DNA from: Acanthornis magna
Taxonomy: Eukaryota > Chordata > Aves > Passeriformes > Acanthizidae
Reading direction: 5' to 3'
Assembly (NCBI GenBank): GCA_036785705.1
Contig: JAWUZG010000136.1
Span: 1,550,001-1,614,000 of the forward strand
Length of the DNA stretch: 64,000 bases
This document shows positions 63,614-64,000 of the stretch, piece after piece. Positions within the stretch are counted from its first letter, which is position 1. Every line of letters begins with the position of its first letter. Position numbers and translations under genes: made by a program. A model generated the notes under the pieces. The model was not told the origin of the DNA. It did no database searches and saw only the letters and a list, made by a program, of their open reading frames with translations.

Positions 63614-64000
63614 CATGGAGAGATAACATGGAGGGAAAATATGGAGAGATAATATGAAGGGAAAATATGGAGAGAGAACACGGAAAGATATAAAGGAGAG
63701 ATGATAGCATGCGGGGAGAACATGGAGAGCGAACATGGAGAGAGAACATGGAAAGGTATGATGGAGAGATGATGACATGGAGAGAGAATATGGAGAGAGA
63801 ACAAGGAAAAAAATAATGGAGAGATGATAACATGGAGAGAGAATATGGAGAGGGAACAAGGAAAAATATCACGGAGAGATGATAACATGGAGAGATAACA
63901 TGGGGAGATAATATGGAGAGATTGTAACATGGGGAGAGAACATGGAAAGAAAATATGGAGAGAGAACATGGAGAGATATCATGGAGAGATGATAACATGG
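63614..64000. repeat. purine-rich minisatellite, runs off the right edge
   Basis: Tandem variants of ACATGGAGAGA-type units. A 55-bp higher-order unit is visible twice in a row (63771-63825 and 63826-63880), starting GATRACATGGAGAGAGAA. The + strand is almost free of C. Three overlapping frames on the minus strand stay open because of this composition and encode serine/leucine/phenylalanine-rich repeats; they are not genes. Confidence 0.93.

Noticed and set aside
63419..63998. Three overlapping minus-strand frames of 146-181 codons encoding a repeated Ser/Leu/Phe/His protein.
   Set aside because: All three frames are open across the same minisatellite, which shows composition and not coding selection.

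Overview
The window is vertebrate nuclear DNA, almost certainly from a bird and possibly a songbird. The evidence is the many CR1 LINE tails ending in the avian ATTCTGTG-type octamer, long AT-rich introns with GT-AG exons, no prokaryotic gene organisation, and LTR fragments of the avian ERV type. One protein-coding gene is recognisable, on the + strand: the 3' end of CTNNA2 (alpha-N-catenin, the neural alpha-catenin linking cadherin/beta-catenin to F-actin).

Bases 1-29.4 kb are CTNNA2. A constitutive exon (1261-1395) encodes 45 residues of the actin-binding domain. A 144-nt cassette exon (13069-13212) encodes the 48-residue insertion that separates alpha-N-catenin II from I. The terminal exon (28269-28556) encodes the last 95 residues and the stop, followed by about 0.85 kb of 3'UTR with a candidate AATAAA at 29402. 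All three exons join in phase 0, so the cassette can be included or skipped without a frameshift. The introns (11.7 and 15.1 kb) hold mostly unique sequence, one clear old CR1, an A/C-only low-complexity tract and short microsatellites. The cassette has a CU-rich regulated-looking acceptor and a TGCATG (RBFOX-type) motif about 130 nt downstream.

Bases 29.4-64 kb are downstream intergenic DNA with no recognisable gene. It carries a much heavier load of insertions: eight or nine CR1 fragments in both orientations, two copies of one minus-strand LTR family (40.3 and 50.7 kb), a possible third LTR type (39.6-40.2 kb), a 319-bp solo LTR with a 6-bp target duplication (57.92-58.24 kb), a local duplication of about 260 bp (47.26 and 48.53 kb), G/T-only and A/C-only tracts, and a purine-rich minisatellite that runs off the right edge.

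I see no bacterial-type operon, CRISPR array, tRNA or rRNA gene, and no undescribed coding system. The best biological content is the neural splice cassette and its flanks, the tandem duplication at the terminal acceptor, and the LTR and duplication structure downstream. Open frames elsewhere are short or fall in low-complexity or repeat DNA and are not called as genes.
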